DNA of 64,000 nucleotides from Desulfovibrio sp. Its GTDB lineage: Bacteria; Desulfobacterota; Desulfovibrionia; Desulfovibrionales; Desulfovibrionaceae. The stretch is taken from positions 32,431 through 96,430 of the forward strand of contig NZ_JAVESS010000009.1 of NCBI RefSeq assembly GCF_034006445.1. The letters run 5' to 3'. Made by a program: the position numbers and the translations under genes. Each line of letters begins with the position of its first letter. The stretch's first letter is position 1. The notes under the pieces were generated by a model. It did no database searches. It worked only from the letters and a program-made list of their open reading frames with translations, and was not told the origin of the DNA. This document shows positions 26,751-36,627 of this stretch, one piece after another.

Positions 26751-27041
26751 ATGGAAATCACTTCTGTTCTGCTCAAGCCCCTGCTGACCGAAAAGACGAC
26801 CCTGATCAAGGATGAAGCGCAGCAGGTGGCCTTTATGGTCCACACCCAGGCCAACAAGCTTGAAATCAAGCAGGCCGTGGAAAAGGCTTTTGACGTTAAA
26901 GTGGAAGCGGTCAACGTGGTTCGCCGCGCGCCCCTGAACAGGGAGCGCCAGGGCCGTGTGGTTGGTCGCAAGGCTGGCTGGAAAAAAGCGTATGTGACGC
27001 TGCGCCAGGGCGATAAAATCGAGTTCTTCGAGGGAGTATAA
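26751..27041 (+). CDS. rplW: 50S ribosomal protein L23
   Basis: A 96-residue L23, located at the tunnel exit where trigger factor and SRP dock. Seen: [13 protein letters not shown] at the start and the C-terminal [18 protein letters not shown]. It is separated from rplD by 2 bp and from rplB by 2 bp. Confidence 0.97.
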   Translation: MEITSVLLKPLLTEKTTLIKDEAQQVAFMVHTQANKLEIKQAVEKAFDVKVEAVNVVRRAPLNRERQGRVVGRKAGWKKAYVTLRQGDKIEFFEGV

Positions 27042-27043
27042 GC

Positions 27044-27892
27044 ATGGCTGTCCGCAAGCTGAAACCGACTTCCGCTGGGCGTCGTTTCCAGACGGTTTCC
27101 GATTTTGAGGAAATCACCCGGACGCGCCCTGAGAAGTCCCTTACTGTCGGTCTGACCAAGAAGGCCGGCCGCAATAACTTGGGCCGAGTCACCAGCCGCC
27201 GTCGTGGCGGTGGCGTGAAGCGTCTGTACCGCATCATTGACTTCAAGCGCGATAAAACCGGCATTGAAGCCCGTGTTGCTCACATTGAGTATGATCCCAA
27301 CCGTTCCGCCCGCATTGCCCTTCTGCACTACACAGATGGCGAAAAGCGGTACATTCTGGCTCCCGTGGGCCTGAAGCAGGGCGATGTGGTCATGTCCGGC
27401 GTCAACGAGCGCAACGGTGTGGTGGCCGACATCATCCCCGGCAATGCCCTGCCCATGCAGCGCATCCCCGTGGGTACCGTCATCCACAACATCGAACTGT
27501 ACCCCGGCAAGGGCGGACAGCTCTGCCGCGCCGCGGGCACCTACGCGCAGCTCGTCGCCAAGGAAGGCAAGCACGCTCTGCTGCGCCTGCCCTCCGGTGA
27601 AGTCCGCAAGGTTCTCGTGGCCTGCGTGGCCACTGTGGGCCAGGTGGGCAACGTGCACCATGAAAGCATCTCGCTGGGCAAGGCTGGCCGTAACCGCTGG
27701 CTCGGTCGCCGTCCCAAGGTCCGTGGCGTGGCCATGAACCCCATCGACCATCCCCTGGGCGGTGGCGAAGGCAGAAGCTCCGGTGGCCGTCATCCTGTGT
27801 CGCCCTGGGGCATGCCCGCCAAGGGTTTCAAGACCCGCGACAAGAAGAAGGCCTCTTCAAGGCTTATTGTTAAACGCCGCGGCCAGAAGTAG
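27044..27892 (+). CDS. rplB: 50S ribosomal protein L2
   Basis: A 282-residue L2, needed for subunit joining and peptidyl-transferase activity. Seen: [20 protein letters not shown] near residues 52-71, the [20 protein letters not shown] block near residues 226-245, and a basic C-terminus ([15 protein letters not shown]). The full expected length is present. Confidence 0.98.
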   Translation: MAVRKLKPTSAGRRFQTVSDFEEITRTRPEKSLTVGLTKKAGRNNLGRVTSRRRGGGVKRLYRIIDFKRDKTGIEARVAHIEYDPNRSARIALLHYTDGEKRYILAPVGLKQGDVVMSGVNERNGVVADIIPGNALPMQRIPVGTVIHNIELYPGKGGQLCRAAGTYAQLVAKEGKHALLRLPSGEVRKVLVACVATVGQVGNVHHESISLGKAGRNRWLGRRPKVRGVAMNPIDHPLGGGEGRSSGGRHPVSPWGMPAKGFKTRDKKKASSRLIVKRRGQK

Positions 27893-27901
27893 GAGTAGCT
27901 C

Positions 27902-28186
27902 ATGCCGAGATCATTGAAAAAAGGGCCGTTTGTTGACGGTCATTTGATGAAGAAGGTCGACACCGCCGTGGCCAACAGCGATAGGCGCGTGGTCAAGACC
28001 TGGTCGCGCCGCTCGACCATCCTGCCCGAAATGGTGGGACTGACCTTTGCGGTGCATAATGGCAAAAAGTTCGTGCCGGTGTTCGTCACCGAAAACATGG
28101 TTGGTCACAAGCTGGGCGAATTCTCGCCCACCCGTACCTACCATGGGCATGCCGCCGACAAAAAGGCTAAGGCCGGCAGGAAGTAG
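27902..28186 (+). CDS. rpsS: 30S ribosomal protein S19
   Basis: A 94-residue S19 of the 30S head, binding with S13. Seen: [18 protein letters not shown] at the N-terminus and [18 protein letters not shown] at the C-terminus. GGAGTAGCTC precedes the ATG. Confidence 0.98.
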   Translation: MPRSLKKGPFVDGHLMKKVDTAVANSDRRVVKTWSRRSTILPEMVGLTFAVHNGKKFVPVFVTENMVGHKLGEFSPTRTYHGHAADKKAKAGRK

Positions 28187-28195
28187 GGTAGCGAT

Positions 28196-28534
28196 ATGGA
28201 ATCTAAAGCTATTGCGAAATTCCAGCGCGTTTCGCCGCGCAAGACCCGTCTTGTCGCCAAAAACGTGCAGGGCCTTGGAGTGGAGGAGGCAATGAACCTT
28301 CTGCGCTTTACGCCCAATAAGCCCGCTGGGGTTATTTACGGTGTGCTGAAAAGCGCGCTGGCGAATGCCTCTCAGTTGGGCGGCGTTGATGTGGATGCTA
28401 TGGTGGTGAAGGAAGTCGTGGTCAACGAAGGCCCCACCTGGAAGCGCTTCATGCCCCGTGCCCAGGGCCGGGCGACCAAGATTCACAAGCGCACGAGCCA
28501 CGTCACCGTTATACTCGCAGAAGGGCAGGAATAG
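28196..28534 (+). CDS. rplV: 50S ribosomal protein L22
   Basis: A 112-residue L22, contacting all 23S domains and the exit tunnel. Seen: RVSPRKTRLVAKNVQGL near residues 10-26 and the tunnel hairpin region WKRFMPRAQGRATKIHKRTSH near residues 81-101. It is packed between rpsS (9 bp) and rpsC (3 bp). Confidence 0.98.
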   Translation: MESKAIAKFQRVSPRKTRLVAKNVQGLGVEEAMNLLRFTPNKPAGVIYGVLKSALANASQLGGVDVDAMVVKEVVVNEGPTWKRFMPRAQGRATKIHKRTSHVTVILAEGQE

Positions 28535-28537
28535 GCT

Positions 28538-29179
28538 ATGGGTCAGAAAGTACATCCGTTCGGGTTCCGGCTTGGGTATAACAAGAACTGGCTGTCCCGT
28601 TGGTTCAGCAAGAAAGATTACCCCGCCTTTGTCTATGAAGACAGCAAGATCCGCGCGTTCGTGAAAAAGCTCCTGTATCATGCAGGCGTTTCCAAGATTG
28701 AAATCGAACGTGCTGGCGGCAAGGTACGGCTTATCCTGTCCACTGCCCGCCCCGGTATTGTCATCGGACGCAAGGGTGTGGAAATCGAAAAGCTGCGCAA
28801 CGACCTTCGTCAGAAGTTTGGCCGTGAGTTTTCGCTTGAAGTAAATGAAATCCGCCGTCCTGAAGTGGACGCCCAGCTTGTGGCCGAAAACGTGGCACAG
28901 CAGCTGGAGCGCCGTGTGGCTTTCCGCCGCGCCATGAAGCGCACCGTGTCCATGGCACGCAAATTCGGCGGCGAAGGCATCAAGGTGACGTGTTCCGGTC
29001 GTCTGGCCGGCGCTGAAATCGCCCGTACCGAATGGTACCGCGACGGCCGGGTGCCCCTGCAGACCCTGCGCGCCGACATTGACTACGGTTTTGCTGAAGC
29101 GCGCACCACCTACGGCATCATTGGCGTCAAGGTGTGGATATACAAGGGTGAAATCCTTGACAAAGAGGTTGATCAGTAA
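28538..29179 (+). CDS. rpsC: 30S ribosomal protein S3
   Basis: A 213-residue S3, part of the mRNA entry tunnel. Seen: [21 protein letters not shown] at the N-terminus and the KH motif [12 protein letters not shown] (residues about 72-83). The C-terminal domain carries [20 protein letters not shown]. The stop overlaps the rplP start as TAATG. Confidence 0.98.
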
Positions 29180-29592
29180 TGCTTGCGCCTAAAAAAGTAA
29201 AATTCCGCAAATGGCAGAAGGGCCGCCTCCGCGGCCTGGCCACACGCGGTGCGACCGTTGCCTTTGGCGACATTGGTTTGAAGGCCGTGCAGCACGGACA
29301 GCTTACCAGCCAGCAGATTGAAGCTGCGCGTATCGCCATGATGCGCCACATCAAGCGCGGTGGTAAGGTTTGGATCCGCGTGTTCCCCGACCGCCCTGTG
29401 ACCGCCAAGCCCCTTGAAACCCGTCAGGGTTCCGGTAAGGGCGCCCCGGTGGGCTGGTGCGCTCCGGTGAAACCCGGCCGCGTGCTGTATGAAATCAAGG
29501 GCGTCAGCCTTGACCTTGCCCGCGAAGCGCTCACCCGCGCCGCGCACAAGCTGCCCGTCAAGACCGTCATCGTGGTGAGGGAGGGCATCTAA
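29179..29592 (+). CDS. rplP: 50S ribosomal protein L16
   Basis: A 137-residue L16, near the A-site tRNA. Seen: [13 protein letters not shown] at the start, [20 protein letters not shown] near residues 56-75, and [20 protein letters not shown] near residues 84-103. The start overlaps the rpsC stop and the stop abuts rpmC. Confidence 0.98.
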
Positions 29593-29823
29593 ATGGCTGC
29601 CAAGAAAAAAATTGAAAAGAGCGTCCGGCCCGCTGCCGCCGACCTTCGCGCCATGAGCGTCGAAGAACTGCGCGGCAAGCTGGTCGAGCAGCGCCAGGAA
29701 CTGATGTCCGCCCGCTTCAAGCACGCCGCTGCGCAGCTTGAAAAGACTTCCGAGCTGAAGGCCATGCGCAAGCATGTGGCGCGCATCGAGACTGTACTGA
29801 ACGAAAAGGAACAGAGGGCCTAA
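29593..29823 (+). CDS. rpmC: 50S ribosomal protein L29
   Basis: A 76-residue L29 at the tunnel exit next to L23. Seen: [20 protein letters not shown] and [13 protein letters not shown]. The Lys/Pro N-terminal extension (about 12 residues) is longer than in E. coli (63 residues). It starts directly after the rplP stop. Confidence 0.96.
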   Translation: MAAKKKIEKSVRPAAADLRAMSVEELRGKLVEQRQELMSARFKHAAAQLEKTSELKAMRKHVARIETVLNEKEQRA

Positions 29824-29824
29824 A

Positions 29825-30088
29825 ATGCAAGCTCTGGAAGATCGTAAGGGCAGGACGCTGACCGGCATAGTGGTGAGCGACAAGAACGACAAGACCATTG
29901 TCGTGCGCGTTGAGACCCTGGTCAAGCACCCTCTGCTCAAGAAGTATGTGAGGCGCCGCAAGAAGTTCACGGCTCATGATCCCATGAACGAATGCGGTAT
30001 GGGCGATAAGGTCAAGATTGTGGAGTTCCGTCCGCTTTCGCGCAACAAGCGCTGGCATCTGGTCTCCATCATTGAAAAAGCCGTGTAG
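29825..30088 (+). CDS. rpsQ: 30S ribosomal protein S17
   Basis: An 87-residue S17, a primary 16S rRNA binder. Seen: [20 protein letters not shown] near residues 9-28 and [20 protein letters not shown] near residues 39-58. A single base separates it from rpmC. Confidence 0.97.
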   Translation: MQALEDRKGRTLTGIVVSDKNDKTIVVRVETLVKHPLLKKYVRRRKKFTAHDPMNECGMGDKVKIVEFRPLSRNKRWHLVSIIEKAV

Positions 30089-30097
30089 GGTAGGACC

Positions 30098-30466
30098 ATG
30101 ATCCAGGTAGAATCCACGCTTCAGGTCGCCGACAATTCCGGCGCCAAAAAGGTTGCCTGCATCAAGGTGCTGGGCGGTTCACACCGCCGCTACGCCTCGG
30201 TCGGCGACATTGTAGTGGTTTCCATTAAGGAAGCCATACCACATAGCAAAGTGAAGAAGGGCGACGTGATGAAGGCTGTTATCGTGCGCACCGCCAAAGA
30301 AGTGCGTCGCATGGACGGCAGCTATATCAAGTTCGACGGCAATGCCGCTGTGCTGCTTTCCAGCCAGGGCGAGCCTCTTGGCACCCGCATCTTCGGCCCC
30401 GTGGCCCGTGAGCTGCGCGCCATGAACTTTATGAAAATTATTTCGCTGGCCCCGGAAGTGCTGTAG
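30098..30466 (+). CDS. rplN: 50S ribosomal protein L14
   Basis: A 122-residue L14 at the subunit interface, bridging to 16S helix 14. Seen: [19 protein letters not shown] at the start, [19 protein letters not shown] near residues 53-71, and [14 protein letters not shown] near residues 100-113. The length is standard. Confidence 0.98.
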   Translation: MIQVESTLQVADNSGAKKVACIKVLGGSHRRYASVGDIVVVSIKEAIPHSKVKKGDVMKAVIVRTAKEVRRMDGSYIKFDGNAAVLLSSQGEPLGTRIFGPVARELRAMNFMKIISLAPEVL

Positions 30467-30475
30467 GAGACCGTC

Positions 30476-30808
30476 ATGAAAATGTATCGTATCCGCAAGG
30501 ACGACAAGGTGATGGTAATCGCCGGCAAAGACGCGGGCAAAATCGGCAAGGTGCTCAAGATCCTGCGTAAGAAGGATCGCGTGCTGGTGGAAAAGACCAA
30601 CATGGTCAAGCGCCATATGCGCCCCAACCCCTATGCTCAGCAGCCCGGTGGTATCGTGGAGAAGGAAATGCCCATCCACGTGTCCAACGTCATGGTTGTC
30701 TGCTCCGCTTGTGGCAAAGCCACCCGCGTGGGTTACAAGACCATCGAGTCTGAGGGCAAGGAAAAGAAAGTGCGCTTCTGCAAAAAGTGCAACGAAGTCA
30801 TGGAATAA
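30476..30808 (+). CDS. rplX: 50S ribosomal protein L24
   Basis: A 110-residue L24, an assembly initiator of the 50S subunit. Seen: a KOW motif [19 protein letters not shown] near residues 11-29. A C-terminal CSAC...CKKC cysteine set (residues about 76-106) suggests a zinc-binding version. The ATG follows AGGAG by 6 bases; the ATG two codons later is possible. Confidence 0.97.
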   Translation: MKMYRIRKDDKVMVIAGKDAGKIGKVLKILRKKDRVLVEKTNMVKRHMRPNPYAQQPGGIVEKEMPIHVSNVMVVCSACGKATRVGYKTIESEGKEKKVRFCKKCNEVME

Positions 30809-30817
30809 GGTGATACG

Positions 30818-31357
30818 ATGACACGCCTTGAAAAGATATATAGAGAGAAGGTAGTTCCGGTAATGCAGAAGGAGTTTAGCTACTCCTCTTCCATGCAACT
30901 TCCCGGGATTGAAAAAATCTCTCTGAACATCGGCCTTGGCGCCGCCAGCCAGAACAATAAGCTGATGGAAGAGGCTGTGGCTGAACTTTCAGCCATTGCC
31001 GGCCAGAAGGCCGTGGTGACTCGCGCCAAAAAATCCATCGCTGCGTTCAAGCTGCGCGAAGGCATGCCCATCGGCGCCCGCGTTACCCTGCGCAAGGAAC
31101 GCATGTGGGACTTTCTTGACAAGCTCATGAACTTCGCACTGCCCCGTGTGCGCGACTTTCGCGGCATTCCTGACCGTGGGTTCGATGGACGCGGCAACTT
31201 CACCCTGGGCATCAAGGAACACACCATCTTCCCCGAACTTGAGGCGGATCGTGTGGAAAATCCCAAGGGCATGAACATCACCATTGTCACCACGGCGTCC
31301 ACGGACAAGGAAGGCAAGTTCCTTCTTGACCAGTTGGGCATGCCGTTCCGCAAGTAG
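30818..31357 (+). CDS. rplE: 50S ribosomal protein L5
   Basis: A 179-residue L5, which binds 5S rRNA and contacts P-site tRNA. Seen: [18 protein letters not shown] near residues 29-46, [21 protein letters not shown] near residues 63-83, and [20 protein letters not shown]. The expected length is present. Confidence 0.98.
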   Translation: MTRLEKIYREKVVPVMQKEFSYSSSMQLPGIEKISLNIGLGAASQNNKLMEEAVAELSAIAGQKAVVTRAKKSIAAFKLREGMPIGARVTLRKERMWDFLDKLMNFALPRVRDFRGIPDRGFDGRGNFTLGIKEHTIFPELEADRVENPKGMNITIVTTASTDKEGKFLLDQLGMPFRK

Positions 31358-31367
31358 GAGTTAAGCT

Positions 31368-31553
31368 ATGTCCCGTACTTCTTTGGAAGTAAAGGCTAAG
31401 CGCAAGCCCAAGTTCAGCGCTCGCGCTTACAATCGCTGCCCGCTTTGCGGCCGGCCCCGGGCCTTTCTGCGTCAGTTCGGCATCTGCCGTATCTGCTTCC
31501 GCAATATGGCCCTTCGTGGCGAGCTGCCCGGCGTACGCAAGTCGAGCTGGTAA
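31368..31553 (+). CDS. rpsN: 30S ribosomal protein S14, zinc-binding type
   Basis: A 61-residue S14 of the short C+ type. The zinc site is [20 protein letters not shown], residues 24-43. This short form is usual in many non-enteric bacteria, and the long zinc-free form would be a zinc-starvation paralog if present elsewhere. Confidence 0.98.
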   Translation: MSRTSLEVKAKRKPKFSARAYNRCPLCGRPRAFLRQFGICRICFRNMALRGELPGVRKSSW

Positions 31554-31655
31554 ATTTCCGGGCGCGCAAGCGCCCGGATGGCGCGTTTTTGCGCGCCTGC
31601 GGGAAGTGGCGGCATTGGGCCGTCAACCCCGCGTCCAAACTCTCAGGAGCTTTCG

Positions 31656-32036
31656 ATGTTGACAGATCCCATTGCGGATATGCTGACCCGTATCCGCAAC
31701 GCACATTTGGCCCTGCACAAGGAAGTAAATGTGCCGCGCTCGAAGATGAAGGAAGCGTTAGCCGCCATCCTCAAGCAGGAAGGTTACGTCGAAGACGTGG
31801 CCGTGGCCGACAGTAACATTACCATCACTTTGAAGTACCTGAAGGGCAAGGCCGTCATCAGCGGCCTCAAGCGCATCAGCACGCCCGGTCGCCGGGTGTA
31901 CGTGGGCGCTCACAAGATCCCCCGTGTACAGAACGGCCTCGGCATCTGCATTTTGTCCACGTCCAGCGGTGTGCTGGACGGTATGACTGCCCATGACAAG
32001 AAGGTGGGCGGCGAACTTCTGTGTGAAATCTGGTAG
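31656..32036 (+). CDS. rpsH: 30S ribosomal protein S8
   Basis: A 126-residue S8, a primary 16S rRNA binder that represses the spc operon in E. coli. Seen: DPIADMLTRIRNAHLALHKE at the start and the C-terminal STSSGVLDGMTAHDKKVGGE. The ATG at 31656 follows CAGGAG at 31644-31649; the longer frame from 31578 is upstream noise. Confidence 0.97.
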   Translation: MLTDPIADMLTRIRNAHLALHKEVNVPRSKMKEALAAILKQEGYVEDVAVADSNITITLKYLKGKAVISGLKRISTPGRRVYVGAHKIPRVQNGLGICILSTSSGVLDGMTAHDKKVGGELLCEIW

Positions 32037-32047
32037 GCGGTGCGAGC

Positions 32048-32587
32048 ATGTCCAGAATAGGTAAACTGCCCATTCCCGTTCCCAATGGCGTTGAAGTCAA
32101 GATCGGAGCGGATGTTGTGGAAGTGAAAGGCCCCAAGGGCTCGCTGAGCACCCCTGTCTGCTCCCTGCTCAAGTACGAACAGGCCGATGGCCACGTGACC
32201 TTGAGCCGCATTGAAGATGACCGCGTTACCCGCGCCCAGCACGGCTTGCGCCGTACCCTGCTTTCCAACTGCATCGACGGCGTCACCAAGGGCTTTTCCA
32301 AGGCTCTGGAAGTCATCGGCGTTGGTTACCGCGTGGCGGTGAAAGGCACTATCATCGAGCTTCAGGTGGGTTACTCCCATCCTGTGCTGGTGGAACTGCC
32401 CGAAGGCCTCAAGGCTGCTGTGGAAGGCCAGGTGCTGACCATCAGCGGAATTGACAAGGAACTGGTGGGCGAAATGGCCGCCAGGATCCGCCGCATCCGC
32501 AAGCCCGAACCCTACAAGGGCAAGGGTATCAAGTACACCACCGAGACTATCCGCCGCAAGGTCGGTAAGTCCGGCGGCAAGAAGTAG
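32048..32587 (+). CDS. rplF: 50S ribosomal protein L6
   Basis: A 179-residue L6 near the sarcin-ricin loop. Seen: SRIGKLPIPVPNGVEVKIG at the N-terminus and KPEPYKGKGIKYTTETIRRK in the C-terminal domain. The length is standard. Confidence 0.98.
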   Translation: MSRIGKLPIPVPNGVEVKIGADVVEVKGPKGSLSTPVCSLLKYEQADGHVTLSRIEDDRVTRAQHGLRRTLLSNCIDGVTKGFSKALEVIGVGYRVAVKGTIIELQVGYSHPVLVELPEGLKAAVEGQVLTISGIDKELVGEMAARIRRIRKPEPYKGKGIKYTTETIRRKVGKSGGKK

Positions 32588-32597
32588 GGGGCGCGTC

Positions 32598-32957
32598 ATG
32601 AATTACAGCAAGAATGAATCGCGGCAGCGCCGCAAGGTCCGCATTCGCAAAAAGATCAGCGGTACCTCCGAGCGCCCGCGTCTGGTTATTTACAGGTCCA
32701 ACCTGCATGTCTATGCCCAGATCGTTGACGATCTGGACGGCGCCACCCTGGTGGCCACCTCCACGCTTTCGCTTGCCAAGAGCGAAGCTGGTATGCACTG
32801 CAACAAAAGCGGCGCAGAAAAGGTGGGCATGGAGATTGCCCGCATGGCCAAGGAGAAGAATATCAGCAAGGTGGTATTCGATCGCAACGGGTATCTTTAT
32901 CACGGTCGCGTCAAAGCCGTAGCCGATGGCGCCCGCGAAGGCGGCCTGGAGTTCTAA
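32598..32957 (+). CDS. rplR: 50S ribosomal protein L18
   Basis: A 119-residue L18, which binds 5S rRNA. Seen: [19 protein letters not shown] near residues 11-29, [20 protein letters not shown] near residues 91-110, and the terminal ARE-GGLEF. The ATG at 32598 is chosen because the longer frame overlaps rplF and has foreign composition. Confidence 0.97.
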   Translation: MNYSKNESRQRRKVRIRKKISGTSERPRLVIYRSNLHVYAQIVDDLDGATLVATSTLSLAKSEAGMHCNKSGAEKVGMEIARMAKEKNISKVVFDRNGYLYHGRVKAVADGAREGGLEF

Positions 32958-32958
32958 T

Positions 32959-33471
32959 ATGCGTCAGGAAAATACCGAAACTCAGCAGAACGAGTTGGGC
33001 GAAATCGAAAAGATCGTTTCCCTCAACCGCGTGGCAAAAGTGGTTAAGGGTGGCCGTCGCTTCAGCTTCAGCGCCCTTGTGGTGGTAGGCGACGGCAAGG
33101 GCGGCGTGGGCTTCGGCCTCGGCAAAGCCCAGGAAGTGCCCGAAGCCCTGCGCAAGGCGACCGAACGCGCTCGCAAGAACCGTGTACAGGTTGCCCTTGT
33201 GGACGGCACGCTGCCCTATGAAATTCTGGGCCGCTTCGGCGCCGGACGTGTCATGCTCAAGCCCGCCTCCGAAGGTACCGGCATCATCGCCGGTGGCGCT
33301 GTGCGCGCCATCATGGAAGCGGCCGGCGTGCGCGACGTGCTTGCCAAGGCCATTGGCACCAACAACCCGCACAACGTGCTTCGCGCCACCATGCAGGGTC
33401 TTGTCGCCCTGCGCAGCGCCGATGATGTTTCGGCCCTGCGCGGCAAAAAGCTCGAAGCTCCGAGGAAGTAG
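32959..33471 (+). CDS. rpsE: 30S ribosomal protein S5
   Basis: A 170-residue S5, involved in decoding fidelity and mRNA unwinding. Seen: [20 protein letters not shown] near residues 28-47, the [13 protein letters not shown] helix, and [19 protein letters not shown] near residues 104-122. The ATG at 32959 begins one base after the rplR stop. Confidence 0.97.
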   Translation: MRQENTETQQNELGEIEKIVSLNRVAKVVKGGRRFSFSALVVVGDGKGGVGFGLGKAQEVPEALRKATERARKNRVQVALVDGTLPYEILGRFGAGRVMLKPASEGTGIIAGGAVRAIMEAAGVRDVLAKAIGTNNPHNVLRATMQGLVALRSADDVSALRGKKLEAPRK

Positions 33472-33473
33472 TC

Positions 33474-33650
33474 ATGGCAGAAATCAAGGTTAAACTCGTG
33501 CGTTCGCGCATCGGCACCACGCCCGCGCAACGCAGGCTGCTGGACTCCCTTGGCCTCAAGCGCCGCGAGATGGTCAAGACGTTCAAGGACACCCCGGCCA
33601 TCCGGGGCATCATCGCCAAAGTTACGCATATGGTGACCGTTATCGATTAA
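33474..33650 (+). CDS. rpmD: 50S ribosomal protein L30
   Basis: A 58-residue L30. It begins MAEIKVKLVRSRIG, has the central RRLLDSLGLKRR and ends THMVTVID. It is translated directly from the bases because it is very short. It sits 2 bp after the rpsE stop in the usual spc order. Confidence 0.96.
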   Translation: MAEIKVKLVRSRIGTTPAQRRLLDSLGLKRREMVKTFKDTPAIRGIIAKVTHMVTVID

Positions 33651-33669
33651 CGGTCGGAGGACATATACC

Positions 33670-34131
33670 ATGCAACTGCACAATCTCTTTCCTTTTCCGG
33701 AAGAGCGCAAGACCCGCCGTCGCGTGGGCCGTGGCTCTGGTTCCGGTCTGGGTTGCACGGCGGGCAAAGGCCACAAAGGTCAGAATGCCCGTGCCGGTGG
33801 CGGTGTGGCTCCTGGCTTCGAAGGCGGCCAGATGCCCCTGCAACGCCGTCTGCCCAAGCACGGCTTCAAGAATGCTCCGTTCAAGGTTACCTACAACGTG
33901 ATCAATCTTGACCGCCTGCTTGAAGCCTTTGAAGGCAAGAAAGACATCACGCTTGACGACATCTACGCCCGCGGCCTGGCCCGCATGGGCTCCCCCGTGA
34001 AGATTCTTTCACGCGGTGAAGTCAAGGGCGCTTTCAAGGTCGAGGCTCACAAGTTCAGCCAGGGCGCTGCGGACAAAATCCGCAACGCTGGCGGCGAAGT
34101 GAGCGAGCTTGAAGCGGCTCCCGCGGAATAA
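33670..34131 (+). CDS. rplO: 50S ribosomal protein L15
   Basis: A 153-residue L15, a late 50S assembly protein. Seen: the glycine/arginine-rich RRRVGRGSGSGLGCTAGKGH near residues 17-36, followed by GGGVAPGFEGGQMPLQRRLPK. It is normal in length and is the last spc gene before secY. Confidence 0.98.
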   Translation: MQLHNLFPFPEERKTRRRVGRGSGSGLGCTAGKGHKGQNARAGGGVAPGFEGGQMPLQRRLPKHGFKNAPFKVTYNVINLDRLLEAFEGKKDITLDDIYARGLARMGSPVKILSRGEVKGAFKVEAHKFSQGAADKIRNAGGEVSELEAAPAE

Positions 34132-34142
34132 CTGTTGACGTC

Positions 34143-34172
34143 AAACCGGCCGGTTTCATGACCGGCCGGTTT
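34143..34172 (+). terminator. Stem-loop between rplO and secY
   Basis: The arms AAACCGGCCGGT and ACCGGCCGGTTT pair perfectly over 12 bp with a TTCATG loop. No U tract follows, so it may be a partial terminator or a processing site that lowers secY expression relative to the ribosomal genes. Confidence 0.55.
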
Positions 34173-34359
34173 GTTCCGCAGTCGGCGAAAGCCGCGCGGA
34201 AAGGCGAAAACCCCTGTGTCCGGCCGCGCGTCGGCTCTGCGGTTTTCAGGGTCGTGACCCTGTCAATGCCTGGCATCTGCCTCATTGCTTCCCTTGTGGG
34301 GAAGGCAGTGGGGCTATGCACATACTGCGCTACTGGCGCACAAACGCAAAGAGTCTTAC

Positions 34360-35673
34360 ATGGCAGTAGGAACGGCAAATACTATGGCGGGGCAGCCTTC
34401 GCTGGTTAAGCGGCTTGGCTGGACCTTCCTGATTTTGTGCTGCTACCGTATCGGTGTGCATGTGCCCATTCCGGGTGTGGACGCCGCCGCTCTGGCATCT
34501 TTTTTCAAAAGCATGCAGGGGACGCTGTTCAGCCTTTTTGACATGTTCTCCGGCGGCGGACTGTCCAACGTTTCCGTCTTTGCCCTGGGCGTCATGCCGT
34601 ATATCTCGGGCAGCATCATCATGCAGCTGCTCCAGGTCATCAGTCCTGACGTGAAACGCATGGCCAAGGAAGAAGGGCAGGCCGGGCGGCGCAAGCTCAC
34701 CCAGTACACCCGCTACCTTACCGTGCTCATCGCTCTGGTGCAGGGACTCGGAATCGCTGTGGGCCTTGAGAATATGACCAGCCCCGCGGGAACGTCCATC
34801 GTGCTCAATCCCGGCTGGCAGTTCCGCATGGTCACCATGGCCACCTTTACCGCTGGTTCGGTACTGGTCATGTGGCTGGGTGAACAGATCACCGAACGCG
34901 GCATAGGCAACGGCATCTCACTCATCATTTTCTGCGGCATCGTGGTCGGCATTCCGCGTGGCCTCATTCAGTCCGTGGCGTTGATCCAGGCCGGCGACAT
35001 GAGCATTTTCATGGCTGCCGTCATTCTGGTTTTCATGGCTGCGGTGCTTGTGGCCATCGTCTTTGTTGAAAGGGCGCAACGGCGCATACCCATCAGCTAC
35101 GCCAAGCGTCAGGTGGGCCGCAAGATGTACGGTGGGCAGAACTCCCACCTGCCCTTGCGTCTCAACACCGCTGGCGTTATTCCCCCCATCTTCGCTTCTT
35201 CGCTCCTGCTGTTTCCGGCCACCATCGGCCAGTTTTCCAGCAACGAATACGTGAAGCATGCGGCGGAACTGTTTTCGCCTCACGGTGTAGCCTACAACGT
35301 GCTGTACGTGGGCCTCATGTTCTTCTTCTGCTACTTCTATACGGCCATTATCTTTGATCCCAAGGATATGGCCGAGAATCTCAAGAAGAACGGCGGGTTC
35401 ATCCCCGGCATACGTCCTGGCGACAAGACGCAGGAATATGTCGACACGGTGCTTACACGGTTGACCCTTTCGGGGGCCACCTACATTTCATTGGTCTGCC
35501 TTTTGCCCATGCTGCTCATCAGCAACTTTAACGTGCCGTTCTTTTTTGGCGGCACGAGCCTGCTGATCCTCGTGGGTGTGGCCATGGACTTTATGAATCA
35601 GGTGGAGTCGCATATGATCTCCAGCCAGTACCAGGGTCTTATGGCAAAGGCGCGCAAAAGCGGCCGGCTGTAA
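34360..35673 (+). CDS. secY: Protein translocase subunit SecY
   Basis: A 437-residue core of the SecYEG channel with 10 transmembrane helices. Seen: RIGVHVPIPGVD at the start of the plug side, FSGGGLSNVSVFALGVMPYI, and FVERAQRRIPISYAKRQVG in the cytoplasmic loop that binds ribosomes and SecA. The ATG at 34360 is chosen over upstream in-frame codons because those lack the SecY start pattern. The gap from rplO is 228 bp. Confidence 0.97.
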   Translation: MAVGTANTMAGQPSLVKRLGWTFLILCCYRIGVHVPIPGVDAAALASFFKSMQGTLFSLFDMFSGGGLSNVSVFALGVMPYISGSIIMQLLQVISPDVKRMAKEEGQAGRRKLTQYTRYLTVLIALVQGLGIAVGLENMTSPAGTSIVLNPGWQFRMVTMATFTAGSVLVMWLGEQITERGIGNGISLIIFCGIVVGIPRGLIQSVALIQAGDMSIFMAAVILVFMAAVLVAIVFVERAQRRIPISYAKRQVGRKMYGGQNSHLPLRLNTAGVIPPIFASSLLLFPATIGQFSSNEYVKHAAELFSPHGVAYNVLYVGLMFFFCYFYTAIIFDPKDMAENLKKNGGFIPGIRPGDKTQEYVDTVLTRLTLSGATYISLVCLLPMLLISNFNVPFFFGGTSLLILVGVAMDFMNQVESHMISSQYQGLMAKARKSGRL

Positions 35674-35693
35674 AACAACGGGTGATTGGTAGT

Positions 35694-36488
35694 ATGAAAA
35701 AATATCAGGGCGCGTACATCAAGAACGAGCGTGAAATAGGCTGCCTGCGCGAAGCCAACCGTATGGTCGCCAACGTTCTTGATGCAGTGGGCGACATGGT
35801 GGCCCCAGGCCTTGCAACCATGCGTCTTGAAGAGTTGGCGCGCGATATGTGTGCTGATTACAAGGTCAAACCGGCCTTTTTGGGCTACTGTGGCTATCCT
35901 TTTGCACTGTGCTGCTCGGTCAACGAACAGGTGGTGCACGGTTTTCCCTCCACGCGGCTGCTTGAGGAAGGGGACATCGTCAGTGTGGATATGGGCGTGG
36001 TCTATGAAGGCTTTGTGGGTGACGCCGCACGTACCTTTCCCGTGGGAAAGGTGAGCGACGAAGCCCGCAGGCTCATGCGAATTACCGAGGAAAGCCTCTA
36101 CGTTGGCATTGAGCAGGCACGGGCAGGCAATGATGTGTACAGCATCGGCGCTGCAGTGCAGGATTATGTGGAAGCCGCCGGTTTCGGCGTGGTTCGGCGT
36201 TTTGTGGGACACGGCGTTGGCGCCAAGATGCATGAAAAGCCCGAAGTGCCCAACTTCAGGCCCGGCATGCGCGGTCTGACCCTGCAAAACGGTATGGTCA
36301 TAGCCATAGAACCTATGGTGACCATGGGCACGTATGAGGTCGACGTCCTTGACGACCAGTGGACAGCGGTGACGCGCGACGGCCAGTGGGCCGCACACTT
36401 TGAACACAGTGTGGCCATAACGCCGTCCGGGCCGCAAATCCTCAGCATCTCGGATCGTGGACTCAACCGGCACACCATTGAAGGTTGA
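35694..36488 (+). CDS. map: Methionine aminopeptidase, type I
   Basis: A 264-residue metallo-aminopeptidase that removes N-terminal Met from new proteins. The five metal ligands can be followed in DMGVVYEGFVGDAART (two Asp), GHGVG (His), IEPMV (Glu) and FEHSV (Glu). The second His, His79-equivalent, is in VVHGFP. The ATG at 35694 follows GGGTGA; a GTG at 35682 is less likely. The position after secY is typical. Confidence 0.96.
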   Translation: MKKYQGAYIKNEREIGCLREANRMVANVLDAVGDMVAPGLATMRLEELARDMCADYKVKPAFLGYCGYPFALCCSVNEQVVHGFPSTRLLEEGDIVSVDMGVVYEGFVGDAARTFPVGKVSDEARRLMRITEESLYVGIEQARAGNDVYSIGAAVQDYVEAAGFGVVRRFVGHGVGAKMHEKPEVPNFRPGMRGLTLQNGMVIAIEPMVTMGTYEVDVLDDQWTAVTRDGQWAAHFEHSVAITPSGPQILSISDRGLNRHTIEG

Positions 36489-36492
36489 CAGA

Positions 36493-36597
36493 ACAGATAA
36501 AGCCGGATAAAGACTTTCGTTCACGCCCTATTTTTTTTGTGGGCGTCGGTCGAGCCGTTTGTGCGGTTAATGGCCGGTTGCCGGAGACTTTATCTGT
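36493..36597 (+). promoter_or_regulatory. Long-range inverted repeat in the map-rpmJ leader
   Basis: ACAGATAAAG (36493-36502) pairs with CTTTATCTGT (36588-36597), reinforced by CCGG at 36504 and 36581. Inside lies a second hairpin, ACGCCC...GGGCGT, around a T8 run. It forms a structured leader just before rpmJ; function unknown. Confidence 0.5.
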
Positions 36598-36627
36598 CAA
36601 AGCAAAGGCTCTTATTGGAGAAATGGA

